Shown: positions 51,045 through 59,785 of the stretch, one piece after another
How the letters are laid out: each line of letters opens with the position of its first letter
Position numbering within the stretch: position 1 is the first letter of the stretch
Assembly: GCF_900169265.1 (NCBI RefSeq)
Contig: NZ_FXYX01000001.1
Location: 496,001-560,000 of the forward strand
Origin: Brevibacterium iodinum ATCC 49514
GTDB taxonomy: Bacteria > Actinomycetota > Actinomycetes > Actinomycetales > Brevibacteriaceae
Direction of reading: 5' to 3'
Length of the DNA stretch: 64,000 bases
Translations under genes and position numbers: made by a program
Notes under the pieces: generated by a model
Told to the model about the DNA's origin: nothing
The model's database searches: none
The model's input: the letters and a program-made list of their open reading frames with translations, nothing else

Positions 51045-51939
51045 GGGTCCCCTCCACATGAGCCAGCGCTTCCGCGAGTGAGGCTCCGCCCTCCCTCGTC
51101 GCAGCGTGGAGCCTGCCGGCGAGGAATGCGGCGACGACCGGACTGAGCGATGAGTCCGAATGCTTGACGTGCGAAGCGAACTCGAGCACGGCCGCAACCT
51201 CGGCATCTGTCATCCACGCCCCCTCCGGAAGCTCGGCGGCTGCGAGGTCCCGCATCCGCAGCACCTGCTCCGGCACGGCTCTGGCGCCACTCGGAGCGTC
51301 GGCGCCCGCCGAAATCCCGTCCCGAGGATCGCCCGCCGTATCCGCGTCCGTGGCCTCGATTCTGCGGGCGACGCGCTCGTACTCCTCACGGGTGTCGAAG
51401 TCGACGATCTCCGCGGGGTCGACGTCGACAGGTGCGACCTCGAGTCCGCTGAAGAGGAGTTTGACCGCCCTGTCCTGCGTCTGGCCGATATCGGCCAGAC
51501 GTCGACGCAGCAGCGCAGTCGGCCACGCGGTGCAGAGGTACTGGAGCTTGCCGCGATCATCGACGCCGGCAGCAGGCAGCCCGGACTCCCGGCTCGCGAC
51601 GATGAGCGCCCGCAGATGGTCCGGCCGCACCAGCGGCATGTCCCCGGCCAGGATCACGGTGACCTCGGAGTCACCCATCGCCCGGGAAGCGGCTTCGATT
51701 CCGGCCAGAGGGCCCGAGAACTCGGGCTCCTCCCGTACGCTGCCGACCGAGTCCGCCTCGGCGTCCGTGAGTCCGACAGTGGTTCCGGCCACCCACACCT
51801 CCGCTTCCGGCACGGCCTGCCGGACGGTGCCGAGGATGCGCGAGATCACCGTCTGCCCGCCGAGGCGGACACCTGGCTTGTGAACGCCCCCGAACCGCCG
51901 GGAGCGACCGCCGCTGAGTATCATCGCTGTGATCGACAT
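51025..51939 (-). CDS. mobA: molybdenum cofactor guanylyltransferase MobA with C-terminal DUF6457-like module
   Basis: A 304-residue protein. The N-terminal NTP-transferase (about 1-190) starts ITAMILSGGRSRRFGGVHKPGVRLGG, the family's LAGGxxxRxGxxK nucleotide site, and has TVILAGDMPLVRPDHL with the metal-binding Asp. It would attach GMP to molybdopterin, making the bis-MGD cofactor required by NarG, whose operon is divergent from it. Residues about 235-300 (LPEGAWMTDAEVAAVLEFASHV, then VVAAFLAGRLHAA) form a DUF6457-like module. The ATG is six bases after a TATGAT -10 box (leaderless geometry), and a palindrome shared with the downstream regulator gene lies in its promoter. Confidence 0.92.
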   Translation of the reverse strand: MSITAMILSGGRSRRFGGVHKPGVRLGGQTVISRILGTVRQAVPEAEVWVAGTTVGLTDAEADSVGSVREEPEFSGPLAGIEAASRAMGDSEVTVILAGDMPLVRPDHLRALIVASRESGLPAAGVDDRGKLQYLCTAWPTALLRRRLADIGQTQDRAVKLLFSGLEVAPVDVDPAEIVDFDTREEYERVARRIEATDADTAGDPRDGISAGADAPSGARAVPEQVLRMRDLAAAELPEGAWMTDAEVAAVLEFASHVKHSDSSLSPVVAAFLAGRLHAATREGGASLAEALAHVEGTLTRSQG

Positions 51940-51945
51940 GACTCG

Positions 51946-51973
51946 ATCATACGCTTTTCTACAGACAGTAGAA
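51946..51973. promoter_or_regulatory. mobA -10 box and TTCTAC-N5-GTAGAA operator
   Basis: TATGAT (51946-51951, minus strand) lies six nt from the mobA start. TTCTAC-AGACA-GTAGAA (51957-51973) is a perfect dyad placed between the -35 and -10 positions of mobA and within the mobA-narK divergent region. The same dyad occurs at 61384-61400 upstream of the Cys-rich regulator gene. Confidence 0.7.
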
Positions 51974-51988
51974 TCAGTCGCATAATTA

Positions 51989-52000
51989 TGATGTATATCA
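51989..52000. promoter_or_regulatory. FNR/CRP-like half-site dyad TGAT-N4-ATCA
   Basis: ATGAT-GTAT-ATCAC resembles the FNR box TTGAT-N4-ATCAA (eight of ten positions). It lies about 150 bp upstream of narK and 50 bp from mobA. Confidence 0.45.
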
Positions 52001-52071
52001 CTTTGTGACCCCGTGGGCGAGGTTCGACCTTCCTCACAGACGCGGCCCGAGCGGCCTCCTGATTAAACACG

Positions 52072-52087
52072 GTGGAAACTATTCCAC
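52072..52087. promoter_or_regulatory. palindrome GTGGAA-N4-TTCCAC upstream of narK
   Basis: A perfect 6-4-6 dyad 62 bp before the narK ATG, close to where the narK promoter should be. The cognate regulator is unknown. Confidence 0.5.
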
Positions 52088-52148
52088 TTTCCCCTCAACT
52101 CTGCTGTGATCGAAAGCAGTCGGCACATTCGTCGAGGAGGGGCAGAAT

Positions 52149-53432
52149 ATGTCACAGCCTGAGATGCATCAACCATCGACCGCCGGATCACCTGCTTCGG
52201 CTACGAAAGCGCAGCGGACCAGAGCACTGATCTTCGCTACCCTCGGCTTCACTGTGACGTTCTGGGCCTGGTCGCTCATCAGCCCCCTGGGACCACACTT
52301 CGTCGAGGAGAAACTCACCGACGACTCGGCGCTGCTCGTCGCCGTGCCCGTCCTCGTCGGCTCACTGGGACGAATCATCGTGGGAGCGCTGACCGACCGC
52401 CTCGGCGGACGTTTCATGATGTCATTCATCGCCCTCATCACGGTCATTCCGGTGCTCTTCGTCGGCTTCATCGGCCAATACAACTACGCCACACTCATCG
52501 TCGGCGGATTCTTCCTCGGCGTCGCCGGCACGAGCTTCGCCGTCGGCGTCCCCTACGTCAATCGCTGGTTCCCCAAGGAGTCCCGCGGTTCAGCCATCGG
52601 CGTCTACGGCATAGGCATGGGCGGTACCGCGATCGCGGCCTTCACTACCGTGCCCCTGTACAACATCTGGCCACAGCTGCCCTTCGTGGTCGCAGCCGTC
52701 GTCCTCGTCATCTACGCGCTCCTGGCTTTCACGTTGATGCGCAATCCGCCCGACTGGCAGCCCGTGCACCAGAGCCTCATCAGGTCCTTGGGACAGACCA
52801 TGTCGGTGAAGCTGACCTGGCAGGCGGCTTACCTCTACGCTCTGGCCTTCGGCGGCTATGTCGCCTTCTCCGTCTACCTGCCGACGTTCCTCACCAACGA
52901 CTACGAGCTCGAACCCGGCGACGCCGCCCTGCGCATGGCCGGCTTCGTCATCGTCGCCGTCGTCACCCGACCCCTCGGAGGCATCCTCTCCGACCGGATC
53001 GGAGCCGTGAAGACCCTCGGCGTCGCCTACTCGCTCGTCGCAATCTGCGCGATCGCCCTGTCCTTCCACCCCCTGGCGTTCATCGTCTATACCTCCGAGT
53101 TCATCGTCATGTCAGCCGGATTCGGCTTGGGCTCCGGCGCGACCTTCGCGCTCATCGCCCAACGCTCCGACCCGGCCCGGGTCGGTTCGATCACCGGTTT
53201 CGTCGGTGCCGCCGGCGGACTCGGCGGGTTCGTTCCCCCACTCCTGCTGGGAGCGATGTGGTCGGCCACCCAGGACTACTCCCTCGGACTGCTGCTGCTC
53301 GCCGGCTTCACGGTCCTCGCCCTGCTCATCACCCTCTGGATCGGTTCGAGCTCACCTGGGGCCGAGCCAGCCGGATCCGACGACGCCCCACAGCCTCGCA
53401 TCAGCGACGACGACAAGGAGATACGGTCATGA
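52149..53432 (+). CDS. narK: nitrate/nitrite transporter NarK
   Basis: A 427-residue major facilitator with about 12 helices, of the NarK/NasA nitrate-nitrite porter family. Signature segments are FWAWSLISPLGPHFVEEKL in helix 1, the GRIIVGALTDRLGGR loop, GNG-like VAGTSFAVGVPYVNRWFPKESRGSAIGVYGIGMGG, and GSITGFVGAAGGLGGFVPPLLLG in the second half. It imports nitrate and exports nitrite for respiration. The ribosome site GAGGAGG is 8 nt from the ATG. Its stop overlaps the narG start (ATGA), so transport and reduction are co-expressed. Confidence 0.95.
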   Translation: MSQPEMHQPSTAGSPASATKAQRTRALIFATLGFTVTFWAWSLISPLGPHFVEEKLTDDSALLVAVPVLVGSLGRIIVGALTDRLGGRFMMSFIALITVIPVLFVGFIGQYNYATLIVGGFFLGVAGTSFAVGVPYVNRWFPKESRGSAIGVYGIGMGGTAIAAFTTVPLYNIWPQLPFVVAAVVLVIYALLAFTLMRNPPDWQPVHQSLIRSLGQTMSVKLTWQAAYLYALAFGGYVAFSVYLPTFLTNDYELEPGDAALRMAGFVIVAVVTRPLGGILSDRIGAVKTLGVAYSLVAICAIALSFHPLAFIVYTSEFIVMSAGFGLGSGATFALIAQRSDPARVGSITGFVGAAGGLGGFVPPLLLGAMWSATQDYSLGLLLLAGFTVLALLITLWIGSSSPGAEPAGSDDAPQPRISDDDKEIRS

Positions 53433-56400
53433 CCACCGAGCACATGACACAGCACGGAGACCATCCCACGCCGAGGGAGTCAACGGGGCAGAAACCTGAG
53501 AGCCCCGGCATCGACAATTCGCTCATGGATGCCCTCATCGGCACCCGCAAGTTCTTCTCTCCGCGGGCCACGATGAGCGAGGACGGCCGGGAGATCCACT
53601 TCAAGGGCGGCCGGCAGGGCGACTCCTTCTACCGCAACCGCTGGTCACACGACAAGGTCGTCCGCTCCACCCATGGGGTCAACTGCACGGGTTCATGTTC
53701 CTGGCACGTCTACGTCAAGGACGGGCTCATCACCTGGGAGTCCCAGGCCACGGACTATCCGAGCCCCGGACCGGACATGCCCGAATACGAACCGCGCGGC
53801 TGCCCCCGCGGTGCCTCATTCTCCTGGTACACCTACTCCCCCACCAGGGTCCGCTACCCCTATGTCCGCGGAGCCCTGCTGCGCCTGTTCCGTGAGGCCA
53901 AGGCCGCCAACGGCCACGATCCGGTGCTCGCATGGAAGTCCATCGTCGAAGACCCGGTCAAGGCCCGCCGGTACAAGTCCGTGCGCGGCAAGGGCGGACT
54001 CGTGCGCGCCACCTGGGCCGAAGCCGTCGAGATCGTCGCGGCCGCCTATGTCTACACGGTGAAGTACCTCGGCCCCGACCGCACCACCGGGTTCTCCCCC
54101 ATCCCGGCCATGAGCCCGGTCTCCTTCTCTTCCGGGGCCCGCTTCCACCAGCTCATCGGCGGTTCGATGCTGTCCTTCTACGACTGGTACGCCGACCTGC
54201 CGCCTGCCTCCCCGCAGGTCTTCGGCGACCAGACCGATGTGCCCGAATCCGGTGACTGGTGGAACTCCTCCTACCTCATGATGTGGGGCTCGAATGTGCC
54301 CCTGACCCGCACCCCCGACGCCCACTGGATGGCTGAGGCCCGCTACCACGGGCAGAAGGTCATCTCCATCGCCCCGGACTATGCGGAGAACGTGAAGTTC
54401 GCCGACGAATGGCTGGCCCCGGCCACCGGCACCGACGGCGCTCTGGCCATGGCGATGGGCCACGTCATCCTCAAGGAGTTCTTCGTCGATGCGACGACGG
54501 ACTACTTCGACGGCTACGTGCGCAAGTACACGGACCTGCCCTTCCTCGTCGAACTCGAGGCCGTTGACAAGGGGCGGTACCGCCCCGGCCGCTTCGTCAC
54601 CGCCACCGACCTCGGCAGCACCGTCACCGCCGAGGCCGACACCGAGGATGCGCAGTTCAAACCCGCACTCTGGGACAAGACCACCAAGGCCCCGGCCGTG
54701 CCCAACGGCACCCTGGGCCACCGTTTCGCCGCCGACGGCGAAGGCAAGTGGAACCTCGATCTTGAGGACATCGACCCGGCCCTGTCCATCGCCGAGGCGG
54801 TCACCGGCGAGACCAGTACCATCGGATCCGCGGAGTCCGTTGAGATCACGCTGCCGCGCTTCGACACGGCCGCCCAGGGCGAGATCGACGAGATCACGCG
54901 CGGAGTTCCCATCGTCCGCCTCGGCGATCGGGTGGTGACCACGGTCTTCGATCTCATGCTCGCCGAATACGGGGTCGGACGTGTTGGTCTGCCCGGGACC
55001 TGGGCGGAGAACTATGAGGACGCGAGCAGTCCGAACACTCCCGCCTGGCAGGAGGCGATCACGGGGGTGCCGTGGCAGGCCGCGGCCCGCATCGGACGCG
55101 AGTTCGCGCAGAACGCGCGCGATTCGAAGGGCCGGTCGATGATCATCATGGGCGCGGGGACGAACCACTGGTTCCATTCGGATCAGACGTACCGGACCTT
55201 CCTCACCCTGACCACGCTGTGTGGGACGCAGGGCGTCAACGGCGGCGGCTGGGCCCACTATGTCGGGCAGGAGAAGATCCGCCCCTTCACCGGCTGGCTG
55301 CACCTGGCCAATGCGCTGGACTGGGTGCGTCCACCGCGGCAGATGACGCAGACGACGTACTGGTATATGCACACGGATCAGTGGCGCTACGACCAGTTCG
55401 GGGCCGATATGCTCTCGGCCCGGGCCGGGCAGGGCAAGTTCGCGGGCATGTCCACCGCTGATGCAATCGCCCAGTCGGCTCGGCTGGGCTGGCAACCGTA
55501 CTATCCGACCTTCGATGCCAATCCCCTCGATATCGCCGAGGCGGCCCACGAAGCGGGCAAGTCCAGCGCCGATCACATCGTCGATGAGCTCAAGGCCGGC
55601 AATCTGCGCTTCGCCGCCGAGGACCCGGACGCGGAGAACAACTATCCGCGGATCTGGTCGATGTGGCGGGCGAATACCCTGGGTTCGTCGGCGAAGGGTG
55701 ATCAGTACTTCCTCAAGCACCTCCTCGGCGTGGACAATTCTGTCTCTGCCGATAAAACTCCCGAACATCTGCGTCCCCGCGACGTCGACTGGCGCGACGA
55801 GGCGCCGGAGGGCAAGATCGACCTGCTGCTCACCCTGGACTTCCGGATGACCACGACGACGCTGCATTCGGATGTCGTGCTGCCGGCGGCGACGTGGTAC
55901 GAAAAGCACGACCTGTCCACGACGGACATGCACCCCTTCGTCAACACGTTCAACCCGGCGATCTCCACCCCGTGGCAGTCGCGCAACGACTGGGATACGT
56001 GGGCGACGATCGCGAAGCGGTTCTCCGAGCTCGCCCGCACTCATCTGGGTACACGCACGGATGTCGTCGCCCAGCCGCTGCAGCACGACAGTCCCGATGC
56101 GCTCAATACCCCGCATGGGCGGGTCAAGGACTGGAAGTTCGGCGAATGCGAACCGGTCCCGGGCAAGACCATGCCCAAGCTCGTCGAGGTCGAACGCGAT
56201 TACACCGCCATCTACGACCAGTACACGACGATCGGCCCGCTGCTGGAGTCCCAGGGCATGAACGCCCGCGGCATCCGCTATGACGTCGACCATCATGTCG
56301 AGCGGCTGCGCCGACTCAACGGGGTGGCCGCGAAGGGCGCGGGCAAGGGCCAGCCGCGCCTGGATTCGGACCGGCGGGCCGCGGACTTCATCCTCGGACT

Positions 56401-57232
56401 GTCCGGAACGACGAACGGCGTCATGGCCACCGAGGGCTTCAAGAAGCTCGAAGTCCGCACCGGCCAGAAGCTGGCCGACCTGTCCGCCGAACACGAAGGC
56501 AAGCAGGTCTCCTTCGAGGACGCGAAGGCCGCACCGGTACCCGTGATCACCTCCCCCGAATGGTCGGGATCCGAATCCGGCGGGCGCCGCTACTCCCCCT
56601 TCACGATCAATGTCGAACGGCTCAAACCCTGGCACACACTCACCGGTCGGTATCAGTTCTACATCGATCACGATTGGTTCATCGAGATGGGCGACGCGCT
56701 ACCGACGTTCCGTCCGCCCCTGGACATGAATGCGCTGTTCGGAGAACCGCAGATCGGGGACTCGGACGGCACCTCGATCGCTGTGCGCTACCTGACCCCG
56801 CACAACAAATGGGCGATCCACTCGATGTATCAGGAGAACTTCTTCATGATGAGCCTCGGCCGCGGCGGACAGACGATCTGGATGAGCGTCGAGGACGCCG
56901 AGTCCGTCGGCATCGCCGACAACGACTGGATCGAAGCGATCAACCGCAACGGCGTCGTCGCCGCCCGCGCCGTCGTCTCCCACCGCATGCCCAAGGGCAC
57001 GGCGTTCATGCATCATGCGCAGGAGCGCACGGTCAACGTCCCGCTCACGGAGACGACCGGTCAGCGCGGAGGCATCCACAATTCGCTCACGCGGATCATG
57101 ATCAAACCGACCCATCTCGTCGGCGGATACGGGCAGCTGTCGTTTGCCTTCAACTACTACGGGCCGACGGGCAACCAGCGTGATGAAGTCACGGTGATCC
57201 GGCGTCGGACCAACCAGAACGTGGAGTACTGA
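53429..57232 (+). CDS. narG: respiratory nitrate reductase alpha subunit NarG
   Basis: A 1267-residue membrane-bound molybdoenzyme subunit. From the ATG at 53429 (AAGGAG upstream), the N-terminal FS0 iron-sulfur site is His plus Cys in STHGVNCTGSCSWHVYVKDG with the distal Cys in EPRGCPRGASFSW. Mo-bis-MGD contacts run through GDWWNSSYLMMWGSNVPLTRTPDAHW. The C-terminal molybdopterin-guanine domain has NKWAIHSMYQENFFM and NHxxx-like segments. It reduces nitrate to nitrite on the cytoplasmic face of the membrane. The frame continues upstream to 53258 inside narK; that extension is spurious. Confidence 0.98.
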   Translation: MTTEHMTQHGDHPTPRESTGQKPESPGIDNSLMDALIGTRKFFSPRATMSEDGREIHFKGGRQGDSFYRNRWSHDKVVRSTHGVNCTGSCSWHVYVKDGLITWESQATDYPSPGPDMPEYEPRGCPRGASFSWYTYSPTRVRYPYVRGALLRLFREAKAANGHDPVLAWKSIVEDPVKARRYKSVRGKGGLVRATWAEAVEIVAAAYVYTVKYLGPDRTTGFSPIPAMSPVSFSSGARFHQLIGGSMLSFYDWYADLPPASPQVFGDQTDVPESGDWWNSSYLMMWGSNVPLTRTPDAHWMAEARYHGQKVISIAPDYAENVKFADEWLAPATGTDGALAMAMGHVILKEFFVDATTDYFDGYVRKYTDLPFLVELEAVDKGRYRPGRFVTATDLGSTVTAEADTEDAQFKPALWDKTTKAPAVPNGTLGHRFAADGEGKWNLDLEDIDPALSIAEAVTGETSTIGSAESVEITLPRFDTAAQGEIDEITRGVPIVRLGDRVVTTVFDLMLAEYGVGRVGLPGTWAENYEDASSPNTPAWQEAITGVPWQAAARIGREFAQNARDSKGRSMIIMGAGTNHWFHSDQTYRTFLTLTTLCGTQGVNGGGWAHYVGQEKIRPFTGWLHLANALDWVRPPRQMTQTTYWYMHTDQWRYDQFGADMLSARAGQGKFAGMSTADAIAQSARLGWQPYYPTFDANPLDIAEAAHEAGKSSADHIVDELKAGNLRFAAEDPDAENNYPRIWSMWRANTLGSSAKGDQYFLKHLLGVDNSVSADKTPEHLRPRDVDWRDEAPEGKIDLLLTLDFRMTTTTLHSDVVLPAATWYEKHDLSTTDMHPFVNTFNPAISTPWQSRNDWDTWATIAKRFSELARTHLGTRTDVVAQPLQHDSPDALNTPHGRVKDWKFGECEPVPGKTMPKLVEVERDYTAIYDQYTTIGPLLESQGMNARGIRYDVDHHVERLRRLNGVAAKGAGKGQPRLDSDRRAADFILGLSGTTNGVMATEGFKKLEVRTGQKLADLSAEHEGKQVSFEDAKAAPVPVITSPEWSGSESGGRRYSPFTINVERLKPWHTLTGRYQFYIDHDWFIEMGDALPTFRPPLDMNALFGEPQIGDSDGTSIAVRYLTPHNKWAIHSMYQENFFMMSLGRGGQTIWMSVEDAESVGIADNDWIEAINRNGVVAARAVVSHRMPKGTAFMHHAQERTVNVPLTETTGQRGGIHNSLTRIMIKPTHLVGGYGQLSFAFNYYGPTGNQRDEVTVIRRRTNQNVEY

Positions 57233-57294
57233 GCAGCCATGGCCCACACAGACGACCAGCAGCGGACACCGACTCGGGAACAGGAGGCACACTG

Positions 57295-58947
57295 ATGAGA
57301 ATCATGGCGCAGATGGCGATGGTGATGAACCTCGACAAATGCATCGGCTGCCACACGTGCTCGGTCACGTGCAAACAGGCGTGGACGAACCGCAAGGGCA
57401 CCGAATACGTGTGGTTCAACAATGTCGAAACCCGGCCCGGGCAGGGTTACCCGCGCGGCTACGAGGACCAGGAGAAATGGCAGGGCGGGTGGGCGCTGTC
57501 GAAGGGCGGTCGCCTCAAGCTCAAGGCCGGGGGCAAGCTGAAGAAGCTCGCGTCCATCTTCTCGAATCCGAAGCTGCCGGGCATCGAGGACTACTACGAG
57601 CCGTGGAGTTACGAATACGACAACCTGCTCTCGGCCCCGGAGCAGAAGCACATTCCCACGGCCCCGCCGAAGTCCCTGCTCACCGGCGAGCGGATGGACA
57701 TCAAATGGTCGGGCAACTGGGACGACGACCTCGGCGGCACCTATGCCAAGGCCGATCTCGATCCGATGCTCAAGTCGATCGGCGACAAGGTCAAACTCGA
57801 GTTCGAAGAAACCTTCATGTTCTACCTGCCGCGCATCTGCGAACACTGCCTCAACCCCTCCTGCGTCGCCTCCTGCCCCTCGGGTGCGATCTACAAACGC
57901 GAGGAGGACGGCATCGTGCTCGTCGACCAGGACTCCTGCCGCGGCTGGCGGATGTGCATCTCCGGCTGCCCGTACAAGAAGATCTACTTCAACCACCGCA
58001 CCGGCAAGGCGGAGAAATGCACGTTCTGCTATCCGCGCATCGAGAACGGCGAACCCACCGTCTGCGCGGAGACCTGTGTGGGGCGTCTGCGCTATATCGG
58101 GCTGGTCTTCTACGATGCCGACCGTGTCACCGAGGCGGCTTCGGTCCCCGATGAGCAGGATCTCTTCGCCGCGCAGAAGGATCTCATCCTCGACCCGTTC
58201 GACCCGGATGTGATGGACGCGGCCGAACGCGCCGGAATTCCGCACGACTGGATCATGGCCGCCCAGCGCTCACCGGTGTACAAGCTCATCAAGGACTACG
58301 ATCTCGCCCTGCCGCTGCATCCGGAGTACCGGACGATGCCGATGGTCTGGTACATCCCGCCGCTGTCGCCGGTCGTCGACGTCGTCAAGGACACCGGCTA
58401 CGACGCGGAGAACGCCGTCAACCTCTTCGCCGCGATCGACGAGCTGCGCATCCCCATCGAGTACCTGGCGAACCTCTTCACCGCCGGCGACACGGATGTC
58501 GTGGCCGATGTGCTTCGGCGCATGGCGGCCATGCGGGCGTTCATGCGCGATATCAACATGGGCGTCGAACCCGATGAGCGCATCCCGCACTCGGTGGGGA
58601 TGAAGCCGGAGGAGATGGAGGACATGTACCGGCTGCTGGCGATCGCGAAGTACGACGAACGCTATGTCATTCCCGCCGGCCATTCGGAGCAGGCGCACAG
58701 CCTCGAGGGCATCGGCTCGGACTGCCCGCTCAACGCCGAGGGCGGGCCCGGGATGAACGAGATGCCCGATATCGCCTCCAGCGGATTCGCGGGTACTACG
58801 GGGATATCGGATCCGCTGGCCGAACGCAGCGCCGAGGACGGGGAAGAGCGTTCGCATCTGCGCGGTCGGCTCAACCTGCTCAACTGGGACGGGAAGGGCC
58901 GACCGACCGGACTGTTCCCGACCGCCGACGGACCGGCAGGGGCCTGA
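57295..58947 (+). CDS. narH: respiratory nitrate reductase beta subunit NarH
   Basis: A 550-residue electron-transfer subunit with four Fe-S clusters. Cys groups are NLDKCIGCHTCSVTCKQAW, ICEHCLNPSCVASCPSGAIY, DSCRGWRMCISGCPYKK (the Trp replacing a Cys in the 3Fe-4S site, as in known NarH) and KAEKCTFCYPRIENGEPTVCAETC. Electrons pass from NarI haems to NarG. GGAGG lies 7 nt before the ATG. A 62-nt gap separates it from narG, and only 1 nt separates it from narJ. Confidence 0.98.
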   Translation: MRIMAQMAMVMNLDKCIGCHTCSVTCKQAWTNRKGTEYVWFNNVETRPGQGYPRGYEDQEKWQGGWALSKGGRLKLKAGGKLKKLASIFSNPKLPGIEDYYEPWSYEYDNLLSAPEQKHIPTAPPKSLLTGERMDIKWSGNWDDDLGGTYAKADLDPMLKSIGDKVKLEFEETFMFYLPRICEHCLNPSCVASCPSGAIYKREEDGIVLVDQDSCRGWRMCISGCPYKKIYFNHRTGKAEKCTFCYPRIENGEPTVCAETCVGRLRYIGLVFYDADRVTEAASVPDEQDLFAAQKDLILDPFDPDVMDAAERAGIPHDWIMAAQRSPVYKLIKDYDLALPLHPEYRTMPMVWYIPPLSPVVDVVKDTGYDAENAVNLFAAIDELRIPIEYLANLFTAGDTDVVADVLRRMAAMRAFMRDINMGVEPDERIPHSVGMKPEEMEDMYRLLAIAKYDERYVIPAGHSEQAHSLEGIGSDCPLNAEGGPGMNEMPDIASSGFAGTTGISDPLAERSAEDGEERSHLRGRLNLLNWDGKGRPTGLFPTADGPAGA

Positions 58948-58948
58948 G

Positions 58949-59785
58949 ATGTACCGACCGCTGAAGTTCCTGTCCAAGTGGACGAAACGCGCTTCCCAGC
59001 ATGCGGAGTCCGGTGGGCAGACGGCCCCGGGAATCGACGATGAGGCGCTGCGTGCCGTCTTTGCGGCGGCATCCTGGCTCATCGACTACCCCGGTGACGA
59101 TCTGCTCGAACGGCTGCCTCAGATCTCTGCGCTGCTCGACCAGGCGGGAGTCCCCGATCATCTCAAGGACGATTTGGACGAGACGATCGGCCACCTCGGT
59201 GCCGGTGATCCCATCGGACTGCGCGCCGACTATGTCGAAACCTTCGATACCAGGCGGCGCGGTTGTCTGTTCCTTACCTATTTCTCGAACGGCGACACGC
59301 GCAAGCGCGGGCAGGCGCTGTTGGAGATCAAGGAGATCTACCGGGCGGCAGGGCTCGACATGGACGAATCACAGCTGCCTGACCATCTCACCTATGTGCT
59401 CGAGTTCGCCGCCGGGCACGATCTTCGCGCCGGGGTGCGGATCCTGCTGTCCAACCGGGCCGGGATCGAATTGCTGCGTCTCCACCTCGACGAGATCGGC
59501 TCGCCCTGGGCCGGAACCATCCGCGCGGTCTGCGGCACCCTGCCCGCCCTCGACGGAGATGACATCCATGCCGTCGAACGGCTCGCTGCCGAAGGACCGG
59601 CCACGGAGACGGTGGGACTCGACGGACTCGGAGGATACGGCGATCTTCCGCCGAGCGCGGCCGAGACCACCGCGGCGATGACGGCGGCTGCCTCGGTGTC
59701 GTCTGGGGCGGCTGCGGGACCGTGTTCGGCCGGTGGCAAACAGACATTCATCCCGCTGACGGACGTGACAGGAGAGCGATCATGA
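58949..59785 (+). CDS. narJ: nitrate reductase assembly chaperone NarJ
   Basis: A 278-residue TorD/NarJ-type chaperone that inserts Mo-bis-MGD and Fe-S into NarG before membrane docking. Family segments are AAASWLIDYPGDDLLERLPQI, LRADYVETFDTRRRGCLFLTYFSNGDTRKRGQALLEIKEIYRAAG and LPDHLTYVLEFAA. The C-terminal 90 residues are a variable Ala-rich tail, longer than in E. coli NarJ. The stop overlaps the narI ATG (ATGA). Confidence 0.95.
   Translation: MYRPLKFLSKWTKRASQHAESGGQTAPGIDDEALRAVFAAASWLIDYPGDDLLERLPQISALLDQAGVPDHLKDDLDETIGHLGAGDPIGLRADYVETFDTRRRGCLFLTYFSNGDTRKRGQALLEIKEIYRAAGLDMDESQLPDHLTYVLEFAAGHDLRAGVRILLSNRAGIELLRLHLDEIGSPWAGTIRAVCGTLPALDGDDIHAVERLAAEGPATETVGLDGLGGYGDLPPSAAETTAAMTAAASVSSGAAAGPCSAGGKQTFIPLTDVTGERS

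Noticed and set aside
53816-56671. 951-codon open frame on the minus strand antisense to narG
   Set aside because: It lies wholly within narG, has the low-complexity Gly/Arg/Val/Asp composition of a codon-bias shadow, and narG is certain.
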